Shown: positions 8,943 through 17,101 of the stretch, one piece after another | How positions within the stretch are numbered: position 1 is the stretch's first letter | How the letters are laid out: each line of letters starts with the position of its first letter | Assembly: GCA_016716265.1 (NCBI GenBank) | Contig: JADJWQ010000002.1 | Coordinates: forward strand, 16,001 to 80,000 | Length of the DNA stretch: 64,000 nt | DNA from: Planctomycetota bacterium | GTDB taxonomy: Bacteria; Planctomycetota; UBA1135; UBA2386 | Direction: 5' to 3' | The notes under the pieces: generated by a model | Database searches by the model: none | The model's input: only the letters and a program-made list of their open reading frames with translations | What the model was told of the DNA's origin: nothing | Made by a program: the position numbers and the translations under genes

Positions 8943-10304
8943 ATGAGCACCGATCCGAAGCCCTGGCAGCGAATCGACGTTCCGCCCGAAGTCGCGCGGG
9001 TTCCCGCGATGCTGACGGCCGAGGAGCGGCGCTACCTGATCTGGACCACCGCGGTCGCGTGCCAGGGCGGCGGAGCGGTCGTCGACCTCGGGCCCTGGCT
9101 CGGCGGCAGTAGCACCGCGCTCGCCGAAGGACTGCGGCGCAGCGGCCGGCCCGGGAAGGTGCACTGCCGGGACCTGTTCTCGTGGTCGCGGTCGTACATG
9201 CCCGGCTACTGCGACGTCGAGCTGCCCGATGGCGCCGACTTCATGCCGCTGTTCCGGGAGCAGACCGCCGCGTACCGCGACCTGATCGACGTGCGCCAGA
9301 TGGACCTGACGCGCGCCGAGTGGAGCGGCGAGCCGATCGAGCTGCTGTTCGTGGATGCCGCCAAGAGCTGGGAGCTCCTGAACGAGATCCTGCGCGTGTT
9401 CGCGCCCTGCCTCGAGCCCGGGGTGTCCCGCGTCGTGTTGCAGGACTTCCGCCACGCGCCCACCTACTTCATCCCGCTGGTGTTCGACGGCCGTCCGGAC
9501 CTGTGGGAGGAGGTCGAGGCGGTCGACCACGGCACCACCGTCACGTTCCGCCTGCGCCGCGCGTTCGACCCCACGGTCCTGCCGTACGACGAGGCGTCGT
9601 TCCCGTTCGCCGCGGCGCGCGCGATCTTCGCGGCGCGGATCGCCGCGGCCGCCCCTGCGCACCGGACCGTGTTCGAGCTCGCGCTGCTCGTCAAGGCGGT
9701 CGTCGAAGGCGAGCGCGACGTCGCGGACGAGCTGCGCGCGGCCGTCCGCCGCGAGCTGCCCGACCGGGACGCGGAAGAGCACCTCGCGGCCGCGGAGGAC
9801 TGCGCGGCCGCGGCGCTGTCCAGGCAGGTGCGCGCGACCTTCGACCGCGACGGCCCGGCGGCCGCCGAGGAGATGCTCGCTCGCATCGAGCGGCGGATCG
9901 CGGAGCGCGAGTGGATCGCGGTGCTCCGCGAGCAGCTCCGCCTGCACGCCGCCCGTGCCGGTATCGAGGCGGCGGCCCGCGAGCTCGCCGCGCACCGCTA
10001 CGCCGCCGCCAACGCGGAGATCCTCGCGGCGCTCGGTCGACTGCGACCGGCGGAGCCGCTCGTGCGCAGCGCACTGAGTCTGCTCGAGCAGGTCTGGACC
10101 GCCGAGCAGGACGCCGACCGAGCGCTCGGCACGCTGCGCGAGCTCGCCCCGCGGTTCGATGGCGACGCCGACTTCCACGTGCTCGCCGCGATCGTCGCGC
10201 GTCACCGCGGTCGCACGGACGAAGCGCTCGAAGCGCTCGTGCGGGCGCTTCGGCTCGCGCCGGCCCACGCCGACGCGTTGCGGCTGCGCGCCGAGTGGTC
10301 GTGA
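8943..10304 (+). CDS. class I methyltransferase-like protein with C-terminal TPR-type helices
   Basis: A 453-residue soluble protein. Residues of about 25-220 form a Rossmann methyltransferase-like domain. VVDLGPWLGGSSTALAEGL is a Gly-rich SAM-binding loop (motif I), and ELLFVDAAKSWE is the acidic strand found in TylF/Methyltransf_24-type proteins. The C-terminal half is Ala/Arg-rich helical and ends in TPR-like pairs (LAAIVARHRGRTDEALEAL...). The methyl acceptor is unknown; such proteins often sit in glycan or natural-product loci, but no such locus is evident here. It starts at ATG, 29 bases after the upstream stop. Confidence 0.7.
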   Translation: MSTDPKPWQRIDVPPEVARVPAMLTAEERRYLIWTTAVACQGGGAVVDLGPWLGGSSTALAEGLRRSGRPGKVHCRDLFSWSRSYMPGYCDVELPDGADFMPLFREQTAAYRDLIDVRQMDLTRAEWSGEPIELLFVDAAKSWELLNEILRVFAPCLEPGVSRVVLQDFRHAPTYFIPLVFDGRPDLWEEVEAVDHGTTVTFRLRRAFDPTVLPYDEASFPFAAARAIFAARIAAAAPAHRTVFELALLVKAVVEGERDVADELRAAVRRELPDRDAEEHLAAAEDCAAAALSRQVRATFDRDGPAAAEEMLARIERRIAEREWIAVLREQLRLHAARAGIEAAARELAAHRYAAANAEILAALGRLRPAEPLVRSALSLLEQVWTAEQDADRALGTLRELAPRFDGDADFHVLAAIVARHRGRTDEALEALVRALRLAPAHADALRLRAEWS

Positions 10305-10620
10305 GCTGCCGCGCGGGGGATTCTTGCGTCGCAGGTCCCATCGTGTCGAGTGACCTCGGCGTGCGGAGGGCCGGTGCACGAATGTGACGCGAGCTGGGCG
10401 ACGCAGACGCCATCGCGCGGAGTCGCCCGGCCGGTTGCGGGAAGCCGAGTTGGGCACCAGACTTCCTGCTCGTCACAACCTCGAAGCGGGCATCGGTTCC
10501 GGTGGCGCGAACCCGGTTCGAATCGTGGCGACCACCCCCGATCGTCGCGAGGGGCATGTTCGGAGCTGCAGCCCAGGCCGGCTACGTCAGGCCAGAACCA
10601 GCCGGAGGAGCACGCGTTCG
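10305..10620. other. intergenic spacer at the left edge of the Hsp70 cassette
   Basis: No credible gene is present. It should hold the promoter of the kinase gene. It includes GGTTCGAATC at 10515-10524, which resembles a tRNA T-loop, but flanking bases do not form a T-stem. A 7-base inverted repeat (GGGCGAC/GTCGCCC) lies around 10398-10430. Only weak signals are seen otherwise. Confidence 0.4.
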
Positions 10621-11721
10621 ATGCCGCTGTTGGAGATCGACCAGGAGATTAAGGGCACCTACGTCGTCGAACGGCTGCTCGGCGAGGGCGCCTTCGCCGA
10701 GGTCTACCGAGTGCGACACCGCTTCCTCGGGAGACAGGCGATGAAGGTGTTCAAGCAGTTCGGGATGACGCTCGCCGAGATCGAAGACCTGCTCGGGGAG
10801 CCGGCGCTGCTGTCGCGCATGGGCCACCCGAACATCGTCCGTGTCTTCGACGCGAACACGTTCGAAGCCGGAGGCCGGGCGCTGGGCTACTTCACGATGG
10901 AGTATGTCTCGGGCGGGAGCCTTGAGCACTACTGGAGGAGCTATCGGCAGAGGCTGATGCCGGTTACCGAGGCCGTGGAGATCATGCGGCAGGTCTGCGA
11001 CGGTCTCGCCGTCGCCCATCGGGAGGAGCCGCCGATCGTCCACCGCGACCTGAAGCCGCAGAACGTCCTGGTCGGCTACGACGGGAACGGTCTGCGAGTG
11101 CGGGTGAGCGACTTCGGTTTGGCCAAGCGCGTCAACCCGCTGACGTTGCTGGCCAGCGCGCGGGGTACGTTCGGGTTCAAGCCGCCGGAGAGTCTCGACA
11201 ACATGGACTCTCCGGCGGCCGACGTCTGGGCGCTGGGTACGACGCTCTATCTGCTGCTGACGGACGTACTTCCGTACCCTTGCAACGCGGATACCGACGT
11301 CCTCGACTCCGCTCGGTTCCTACGGCCGGTGCGCCCCCCGAGCGTCTACAACATCCAGGTGGACCACGCCCTGGATGCGGTTCTGTCTCGTTGCCTGGCC
11401 AACAAGCCTGCCGATCGATACCGCGACGCCGGTGAGTTGCTCGATGACTTGCGTCGATGGAAGCCGCGCGGACTGTCGGAGAGCCTGCCGCTGAGCGACT
11501 CGGCCGAATCGACGACCTCCAAGTCTGCTCTGGGTGAACACACGATACCGAATCCGCGTGACGTTGCACGGACGGTCGCGGAGGCCATGAGGCTTGCAGA
11601 GGATCCTGGCAAGCTGGTGATGGCGGCCGACCTCATGGAGGAGGCGATCGCCCAGGATGCGGATCTCCGGAGCCGCTACGAGTCGCGGCTCAAGCTGTGG
11701 CGCCGCGGTGTCTGCATGTAG
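10621..11721 (+). CDS. cytoplasmic Ser/Thr protein kinase of the Hsp70 cassette
   Basis: A Hanks-type protein kinase of 366 residues. The Gly-loop is LGEGAFAEVYRV, the ATP-anchoring Lys is Lys42 (AMKVFK), the catalytic loop is HRDLKPQN (141-148, catalytic Asp143), and the metal-binding DFG begins at Asp164. DVWALGTTLYLLL is subdomain IX. No transmembrane segment follows the kinase domain, unlike most bacterial receptor-type kinases. The C-terminus is a short helical tail (residues of about 310-366) resembling a TPR-like adaptor. The ATG is preceded by GGAGGAG. It is the first gene of the six-gene block; I infer that it phosphorylates a component of the chaperone module or a shared target. Confidence 0.88.
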   Translation: MPLLEIDQEIKGTYVVERLLGEGAFAEVYRVRHRFLGRQAMKVFKQFGMTLAEIEDLLGEPALLSRMGHPNIVRVFDANTFEAGGRALGYFTMEYVSGGSLEHYWRSYRQRLMPVTEAVEIMRQVCDGLAVAHREEPPIVHRDLKPQNVLVGYDGNGLRVRVSDFGLAKRVNPLTLLASARGTFGFKPPESLDNMDSPAADVWALGTTLYLLLTDVLPYPCNADTDVLDSARFLRPVRPPSVYNIQVDHALDAVLSRCLANKPADRYRDAGELLDDLRRWKPRGLSESLPLSDSAESTTSKSALGEHTIPNPRDVARTVAEAMRLAEDPGKLVMAADLMEEAIAQDADLRSRYESRLKLWRRGVCM

Positions 11722-11818
11722 GTGTCTGGAGGTAGCTGTCATCCAAGCGGCAATCGAGAAAAAATCTCTCGCTTCCCGCATGGATTCGGGGCGTTCGGCA
11801 TAATACCGGGCACGCCGG

Positions 11819-12022
11819 GTGTCTGTGAACGCGGCGGCGAACGAAGAGGTTCGAGAAGCGCGAGGCCCGAACCGCGAGACTCTGCGAATGCTCCAACGCA
11901 AGTGCAGCACCTGCGGAAGACCGGTGCACGCCGGTGGTGACGGCGTCGAGGCGCCGCTTCGTCACCCGTCGTGTCGTCGCGAGGCGGTGGAGTCGGCAGC
12001 ACACCGGGAGGAGCTCACTTGA
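11819..12022 (+). CDS. small zinc-knuckle protein
   Basis: A short reading frame of 67 residues from a GTG start, or 44 residues from the ATG at 11888. It contains CSTCGRPV followed by a HPSC pair, enough ligands (Cys-Cys-His-Cys) for one zinc ion. Nothing else is recognisable. Its stop overlaps the TTG start of the next gene (TTGA), and the next gene's ribosome-binding site lies inside it. That coupling is the main reason to believe it is translated. Its role is unknown; it may be an accessory of the chaperone module. Confidence 0.5.
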   Translation: MSVNAAANEEVREARGPNRETLRMLQRKCSTCGRPVHAGGDGVEAPLRHPSCRREAVESAAHREELT

Positions 12023-13803
12023 AGACCCGGACGGAGCGACGCGCCGGCGCCTGCCCACGCTGCGGTTTCACTTACAAGTGGGACGGGCGCCGGTGTGGGC
12101 ATTGCGGATGCGAGGTTGACCACATTCCCGCGGTCTCCCACGAAAGCGCCGCGCCTGCCCCGAGTGGTCCCGCCCGTCCGCGGGACCCCGACACGGACAG
12201 GTCCGGGCGACCGGAGGCTATCGCAATTGAAAGGCGAGGCGCCGACGCGAGTTGCCCGGTTCTCGTCGCGGCTGCGACGCCCGACCTGTACCGCCGCAAC
12301 GGCTTCCGGGTGCTCGGCCTCCCCGTGACGACGTCGGCCCGCGAGATCACGCAACGCGAAAAGCGACTGCAGGTGGCGCACAAGCTGGGTTGCTCGGTGC
12401 ACTCCTCCTCCAGCGGGGAAGCATACCTGCCGCTCGACCCGCGCCCTGATGAATTCGCCATGCGCGAGGCCACGCAGCGGCTCCTGAACCCGGAGTCACG
12501 GCTTATCGATGAGCTGTTCTGGTTCTGGCCATGCGCTGACGGCGAATCCGCAGATGCCGGACTCGAGGCCCTGTCGCGCAACCGCACGGCGGAAGCTCTG
12601 CAACTCTGGCTGAAAGTCGAAGCGGCTCACAGCGCTCGCCAGACCACCACCCACAACCTGGCGGTGCTGTACCACGCTCTCGCGCTGGACCAGGAGGCGA
12701 AGCTCACGGCCGGACAGTCGCTGAGTGCCGACACTCTACGTGCGTGCGACAAGATCTGGCACCGCGCGCACAAGCGTTGGCGCAGGTTGATCGACGAAGA
12801 GGGGTTCTGGAATCGGTTGTCCGAACGTGTTCGCGAACTGGACGATCCGCGACTGTCGACGGGTCTGGGGCGGCGGATTCGCGAGACGCTTCCTCGCGCG
12901 ATTCTGGGGATCAATGCCCGCCTCGCGGTCTCTGCAAGTGAACGCGGAGACCGAGAATCCGCGCATCGCCATGTCGACCTGATGCGCCGGAGTGGATTCG
13001 ACACGGACTTGGTCGACGCGACTCTGCGGGACAGCCTGGCGCAGGTGCGACAGCGTGTCGCCATGCTCTGCCGGGCAGCCGAGGAACGCGTCGCGTCGGA
13101 GCCTGGGCTGGCGGAAACCACCACACGTAGCCTGCTCGAGGACTCGCGTAGGCCGCTGGCGACGATCGACGATCTGCTTTCGGAGGGCGATTCGCTTCGC
13201 CAGGGTGCCCACGACGATGTTGCTGCCCGCGCCCTCCAGTGTCAGATCGTCTTCGGCAACAACACCCAGGACTGGGTGACGTCTCTCGAACTTCTGGAGT
13301 CGCTGGCGGGAGTCGCGGAGGGCAAAGGGCTACGCGAACGCATCGAGCAGAACATTGAGATCGTCCGCAACAACGTCCGTGGGACGGTCTGTCACTTCTG
13401 TGGCCGCAACAAAGGCGTAGAATCAGCGTCAGTGAAGGTGGCGATGTTCGGTGACGTCCACCGCGACTACCTCAGGACCACCTGGAGACACGGCACCGTT
13501 GCGGTACCACGATGCGTCGATTGCCAACAGCTGCACGCCAAGGTCGATCGAGCCGCCGCCATCGGGTGCTTCGGCGGAATGTTGCTCGGCGTGCCGCTAT
13601 TCCTGTTGATCCCATGGTTCCCGGCGCTCGTGGTCCTGATCGTGGCAGGGGTGATCACTGCGGCGATCGCCAAGTCGCACAGGCTGGGAGCGTCGCCATA
13701 CGCCGTCAGGGACGCGAGTGACTACAAGAAGTACGGCCCGATCGCAGATCTGCTCAAGCAGGGCTGGCAGTTTGGGCAGAAGCCGGCCGACATTCAGCAG
13801 TGA
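12019..13803 (+). CDS. zinc-ribbon / J-like membrane protein, putative Hsp70 co-chaperone
   Basis: A 594-residue protein, with a TTG start chosen because GGGAGGAG sits 5 bases upstream and it overlaps the preceding stop. Residues 12-31 form a zinc ribbon (CPRCGF...CGHCGC). Residues of about 90-130 (FRVLGLPVTTSAREIT) resemble the start of a J-domain, but the HPD tripeptide is missing. RLIDELFWFWPC follows, then a long helical repeat region. A second cysteine cluster, CHFCG at 458 and CVDC at 499, precedes two hydrophobic segments (about 513-551) and a cytoplasmic tail. Position and J-like fold suggest it recruits the adjacent Hsp70 to the membrane; this is inference. Confidence 0.65.
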   Translation: MKTRTERRAGACPRCGFTYKWDGRRCGHCGCEVDHIPAVSHESAAPAPSGPARPRDPDTDRSGRPEAIAIERRGADASCPVLVAAATPDLYRRNGFRVLGLPVTTSAREITQREKRLQVAHKLGCSVHSSSSGEAYLPLDPRPDEFAMREATQRLLNPESRLIDELFWFWPCADGESADAGLEALSRNRTAEALQLWLKVEAAHSARQTTTHNLAVLYHALALDQEAKLTAGQSLSADTLRACDKIWHRAHKRWRRLIDEEGFWNRLSERVRELDDPRLSTGLGRRIRETLPRAILGINARLAVSASERGDRESAHRHVDLMRRSGFDTDLVDATLRDSLAQVRQRVAMLCRAAEERVASEPGLAETTTRSLLEDSRRPLATIDDLLSEGDSLRQGAHDDVAARALQCQIVFGNNTQDWVTSLELLESLAGVAEGKGLRERIEQNIEIVRNNVRGTVCHFCGRNKGVESASVKVAMFGDVHRDYLRTTWRHGTVAVPRCVDCQQLHAKVDRAAAIGCFGGMLLGVPLFLLIPWFPALVVLIVAGVITAAIAKSHRLGASPYAVRDASDYKKYGPIADLLKQGWQFGQKPADIQQ

Positions 13804-13879
13804 AGGCATGATCGATGCGTGCCGAGACGCGACAGACGCGTTTGACTCTTCTCGCGCTGTTTCTTCATGAGTCTGCATC

Positions 13880-14608
13880 ATGGAACATCACTCGCCGCGA
13901 CCGCTCCACCGAAGTCTTTCGAGCGTAGACTCTTGGCTCGATCGTCTCCAGCGGCTGAGTGCATGGTTGCGACAGGCCGCGTATCGTAGTTCCTTCCGGA
14001 TCAGTTCCTGCGCGGTCCTCGAGGAACGGCTGACGAGCCTTCGCTCTCGACCCGTGGACGCCGATTCCGCGATCGAACACCAAAGGGGCGCACGGGATGC
14101 GAACAGATCGGGTAAGACGAGCGTCGACGTCTATCGATTGCTGTCCGACGTCGCGACAGGCATCTGGCGCGCGCGACGCAAGATGCTGCCGGACGGTGCG
14201 TCGGAGCCTCCGCCGGAGCTTCGGTCTTCCTGGCGGCATTTGGAATCCGTATGGGACGCGCTCGCTTGCCACGGTGTCGAGGTGCGTGACCACACCGGAG
14301 AGCGTTATGTCGCCGGAATGGCATTGCGAGTTATTGCGTTCCAGCCGACCGTCGGTGTGCAGGGCGAACGCATCATCGAGACGATCAAGCCGACAGTTTA
14401 TTGCCAAGACCATCTGATCCAGCGTGGCGAGGTAGTCGTCGGAACGGCGCAAGGCGGCGCGGACGGCTCGGGCCTCGAATCGGCCGGCTTGCAGGCGGAT
14501 GATTGCCAAGAGGCCGAAGGCGGCGGAGAATTGCAGGCCGGTGGCGACGATTGCAGTCACGCTGACGGCCTGAGGAATGCGGATGCCCAAGACAGAATGG
14601 AGAGCTAG
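13880..14608 (+). CDS. GrpE-like protein, putative nucleotide exchange factor for the adjacent Hsp70
   Basis: A 242-residue protein. Helices up to about residue 120 are followed by HGVEVRDHTGERY and by IIETIKPTVYCQDHLIQRG. These match in order the GrpE pattern 'LEKHGVExI...GExFDP' and 'VVEVLxxGYxLxDRLLRPA', so residues of about 125-195 resemble the GrpE beta-domain. The fold match is by eye and is not a strong family hit. The last 50 residues are acidic and Gly/Ala-rich. Its stop is 3 bases before the Hsp70 start. No clear ribosome-binding site precedes the ATG. An antisense frame of similar length (13865-14590) exists, but strand, spacing and the GrpE-like pattern favour this one. Confidence 0.6.
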   Translation: MEHHSPRPLHRSLSSVDSWLDRLQRLSAWLRQAAYRSSFRISSCAVLEERLTSLRSRPVDADSAIEHQRGARDANRSGKTSVDVYRLLSDVATGIWRARRKMLPDGASEPPPELRSSWRHLESVWDALACHGVEVRDHTGERYVAGMALRVIAFQPTVGVQGERIIETIKPTVYCQDHLIQRGEVVVGTAQGGADGSGLESAGLQADDCQEAEGGGELQAGGDDCSHADGLRNADAQDRMES

Positions 14609-14611
14609 ACC

Positions 14612-17101
14612 ATGCAGACACAGACCATCGACTTCGGAATCGACCTGGGAACCACGAACAGCGCGATCGCGGTGCTCGATGGGACCGAGCCGCGCGTGAT
14701 CACGAACAAGACCGGGTCGAGCTTCACGCCGTCGGCGGTGTGGATCGACAGGCGAGGCCAGCTACACGTGGGGCAGGAGGCAAAGCAGCGCTGTGAACGG
14801 GACGAGGGCAACTGTGACCTCGAATTCAAGCTCCGGATGGGGCAGGGAATCGCGGGAGCCAAGCGGTTCGACGAGAGTGGGCGCATGATGCTCCCGGAGG
14901 AGCTCTCGGCCGAAGTGCTGAAGAGCCTGCGCGCGGACGTCCGTTCAAACCTGGGAGTGGATGCAACGGCCGCGGTGATCACTGTTCCCGCGGCCTTTGA
15001 ACTGCCACAATGCGACGCCACGAAGCGGGCAGCGGAGTTGGCGGGCTTCGCGAGAAGCCCTCTGCTGCAGGAGCCTGTCGCTGCAGCGCTGGCATATGGC
15101 TTTCAGCAGGCCAGCGACAAGGTGTTCTGGATGGTATACGACTTCGGTGGAGGCACCTTCGACGCAGCCATCATTCAGGTGCGCGACGGGGTCATTCAGG
15201 TCGTCAACCATGCGGGTGACAACTATCTCGGCGGAAAGCTGGTCGACTGGGATATCGTCGAGCAGTGCTTCGTGCCGGATCTGGTCCGGCGTCACTCTCT
15301 CGCGAGCTTCTCTCGTGGCAACGACCGCTGGAAGGCGGCATTCGCAAAGCTCAAGGGAGCGGCTGAGCAGGCGAAAATCGAGGTGTCGAGGCGGCAGGAA
15401 ACTGTGGCGGTATGGGTCGAGGACCTGTGTATCGATGACCGAGGCCACTCGGTCGATTTGGAAGTCGATCTGAGCCCTGCGCATGTAGAGAACATTGTCC
15501 GTCCATATGCGGAGCGCTCGGTCAACCTCTGTCGCAAGGCGCTGTCGGAGAAGTCTCTGTCCGGCGATCACCTGGAAAGAGTGTTGATGGTCGGGGGGAC
15601 GTCGCTGCTGCCGTCGCTCCGCAGGTTCGTGCGAGACGCGCTCGGGGCAGAGTTGGAGTTCAGCATCGATCCGATCACGGTGGTTGCGCGCGGTGCGGCG
15701 GTGTTCGCCGGTACTCAACGGATGCCGGTGGACGAGTCCGCGCCCGTAGCCGTGGGGACATTCCGTATCGATCTGGAATACGAACCGGTAGGCATTGACG
15801 TCGACGCTCCGGTGGGTGGTCGCGTCAACTCGCCTGACGGTAGATCTTGCGAAGGATTCACGATCGAGTTCGTGGAGGCGCGTAGCGCGTGGAGAAGCGG
15901 CAAGCTGCTGCTGGGTGCGGGAGCGACGTTCGTGACCGACGTTCATGCCGAGCCGGGACGCAAGTGCGAGTTTCTCATCGAACTATGTCGGCCATCTGGC
16001 GATCGTGTCGATACGGTGCCTGACCGTATCGCATACACCGTAGGAATGACCATATCGAATCCGCCACTGACCCACACCGTCGGTGTAGCAATGGCGAACA
16101 ACCAGGTCGACGCGTTCCTGCGTAAGGGGAGCGCATTGCCGGGAAGGAGCCGTTCGATTCACCGGACAGCGCAGGCAGTGCGGGCCGGCGACGACGATTC
16201 GCTCATTCGCATTCCTGTGGTCGAGGGTGAGAACCTCGGGCGTGCCGACCGGAATCGTCTCATCGGCAAGCTCGAAATCCCGGCGTCGCGTATTCCGCGT
16301 GATCTGCCGGCAGGGACGGAAGTGGAGATCACCATCGCCATCGACGAGTCGCGACTCGTGCGAACGGTGGCGTACATCCCGGTTCTGGACGAGGAGTTCA
16401 ACGCCGTGCTGAAGCTGGAGAAGGCCCCAGCATCGGTGAGCGATCTGAGGATTAGTCTGGACAGGGAGCGTGCCCGTCTGGAGGCGGTCCGCGAGCGTGG
16501 CTCGGGTGGAGGCGACCTGAAGGCTTCCCAAGCGCTCGCGGCTCTCGAGCGCGAGCAGACGCTTGCCCAAGCCGAGGGCCTGCTGGCGCGTGCGGGGCAG
16601 GACAGGGACGCGGCACAGGCTTGCGAGAATCGCGTGCTGGATTTGCGCGTGGGGATCGACCAGGCAGAGGACGCGCTCGAGTGGCCGACGTTGGTCGGCA
16701 GGGCCAACGAGCAGGTCGCCCAGACGCGAAAGGTGGTCGGGGACTACGGCGACGAGAGAAGTCGCGCGCGCCTGCGGGTGCTGGAGGCCGAACTCACAAC
16801 AGCAATCGATTCAGGGGACCCAGACCTCCTGCGGCGACGCACCGAGGAGGTGTGCGGCCTCGGCATGGGGATCTTGGTCGAGCAGCCGGGCTTCTGGGTC
16901 GGCTACCTCGAATACCTCGAGCAACACCGCGGGAGCATGCGCGACCAGGCTCAGGCGGAGCAGCTACTCGCGCGAGGGCGTCGCGCGATCAACAACAACG
17001 ACGTGGAGAGCCTCAAGGCGGTGGTCAAGCAGCTCATGTCGCTGTTGCCGGAGGATGAGCGTGGCGCCCTCGCCGGCTACGGTGGCACCACCGTCGTATG
17101 A
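14612..17101 (+). CDS. divergent Hsp70 chaperone with long helical C-terminus
   Basis: An 829-residue DnaK-superfamily ATPase, longer than canonical DnaK (about 640). The phosphate-1 motif GIDLGTTNS is at 9-17, YDFGGGTFD at 176-184 and the adenosine motif VGGTS at 327-331, so the nucleotide site is intact. Residues of about 390-590 replace the standard substrate-binding domain with two beta-rich segments, the second resembling the Hsp70 beta-sandwich (IPVVEGEN). Residues of about 600-829 are charged helices ending in INNNDVESLKAVVKQLMSLLP. It is not the housekeeping DnaK. ATG follows GGAGAG, and its TGA overlaps the next ATG. Confidence 0.9.
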   Translation: MQTQTIDFGIDLGTTNSAIAVLDGTEPRVITNKTGSSFTPSAVWIDRRGQLHVGQEAKQRCERDEGNCDLEFKLRMGQGIAGAKRFDESGRMMLPEELSAEVLKSLRADVRSNLGVDATAAVITVPAAFELPQCDATKRAAELAGFARSPLLQEPVAAALAYGFQQASDKVFWMVYDFGGGTFDAAIIQVRDGVIQVVNHAGDNYLGGKLVDWDIVEQCFVPDLVRRHSLASFSRGNDRWKAAFAKLKGAAEQAKIEVSRRQETVAVWVEDLCIDDRGHSVDLEVDLSPAHVENIVRPYAERSVNLCRKALSEKSLSGDHLERVLMVGGTSLLPSLRRFVRDALGAELEFSIDPITVVARGAAVFAGTQRMPVDESAPVAVGTFRIDLEYEPVGIDVDAPVGGRVNSPDGRSCEGFTIEFVEARSAWRSGKLLLGAGATFVTDVHAEPGRKCEFLIELCRPSGDRVDTVPDRIAYTVGMTISNPPLTHTVGVAMANNQVDAFLRKGSALPGRSRSIHRTAQAVRAGDDDSLIRIPVVEGENLGRADRNRLIGKLEIPASRIPRDLPAGTEVEITIAIDESRLVRTVAYIPVLDEEFNAVLKLEKAPASVSDLRISLDRERARLEAVRERGSGGGDLKASQALAALEREQTLAQAEGLLARAGQDRDAAQACENRVLDLRVGIDQAEDALEWPTLVGRANEQVAQTRKVVGDYGDERSRARLRVLEAELTTAIDSGDPDLLRRRTEEVCGLGMGILVEQPGFWVGYLEYLEQHRGSMRDQAQAEQLLARGRRAINNNDVESLKAVVKQLMSLLPEDERGALAGYGGTTVV

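Noticed and set aside
10500..10560. tRNA-like T-loop sequence GGTTCGAATC as a possible tRNA remnant or attachment site for the Hsp70 block
   Set aside because: Flanking bases pair at only 3 of 5 T-stem positions, no other tRNA arms are found, and no second copy was found at the right edge.
13865..14590. minus-strand open frame of 241 residues opposite the GrpE-like gene
   Set aside because: It shows no recognisable domain, opposes the operon direction, and the plus-strand frame has GrpE-like motifs and tight spacing to the Hsp70 gene.
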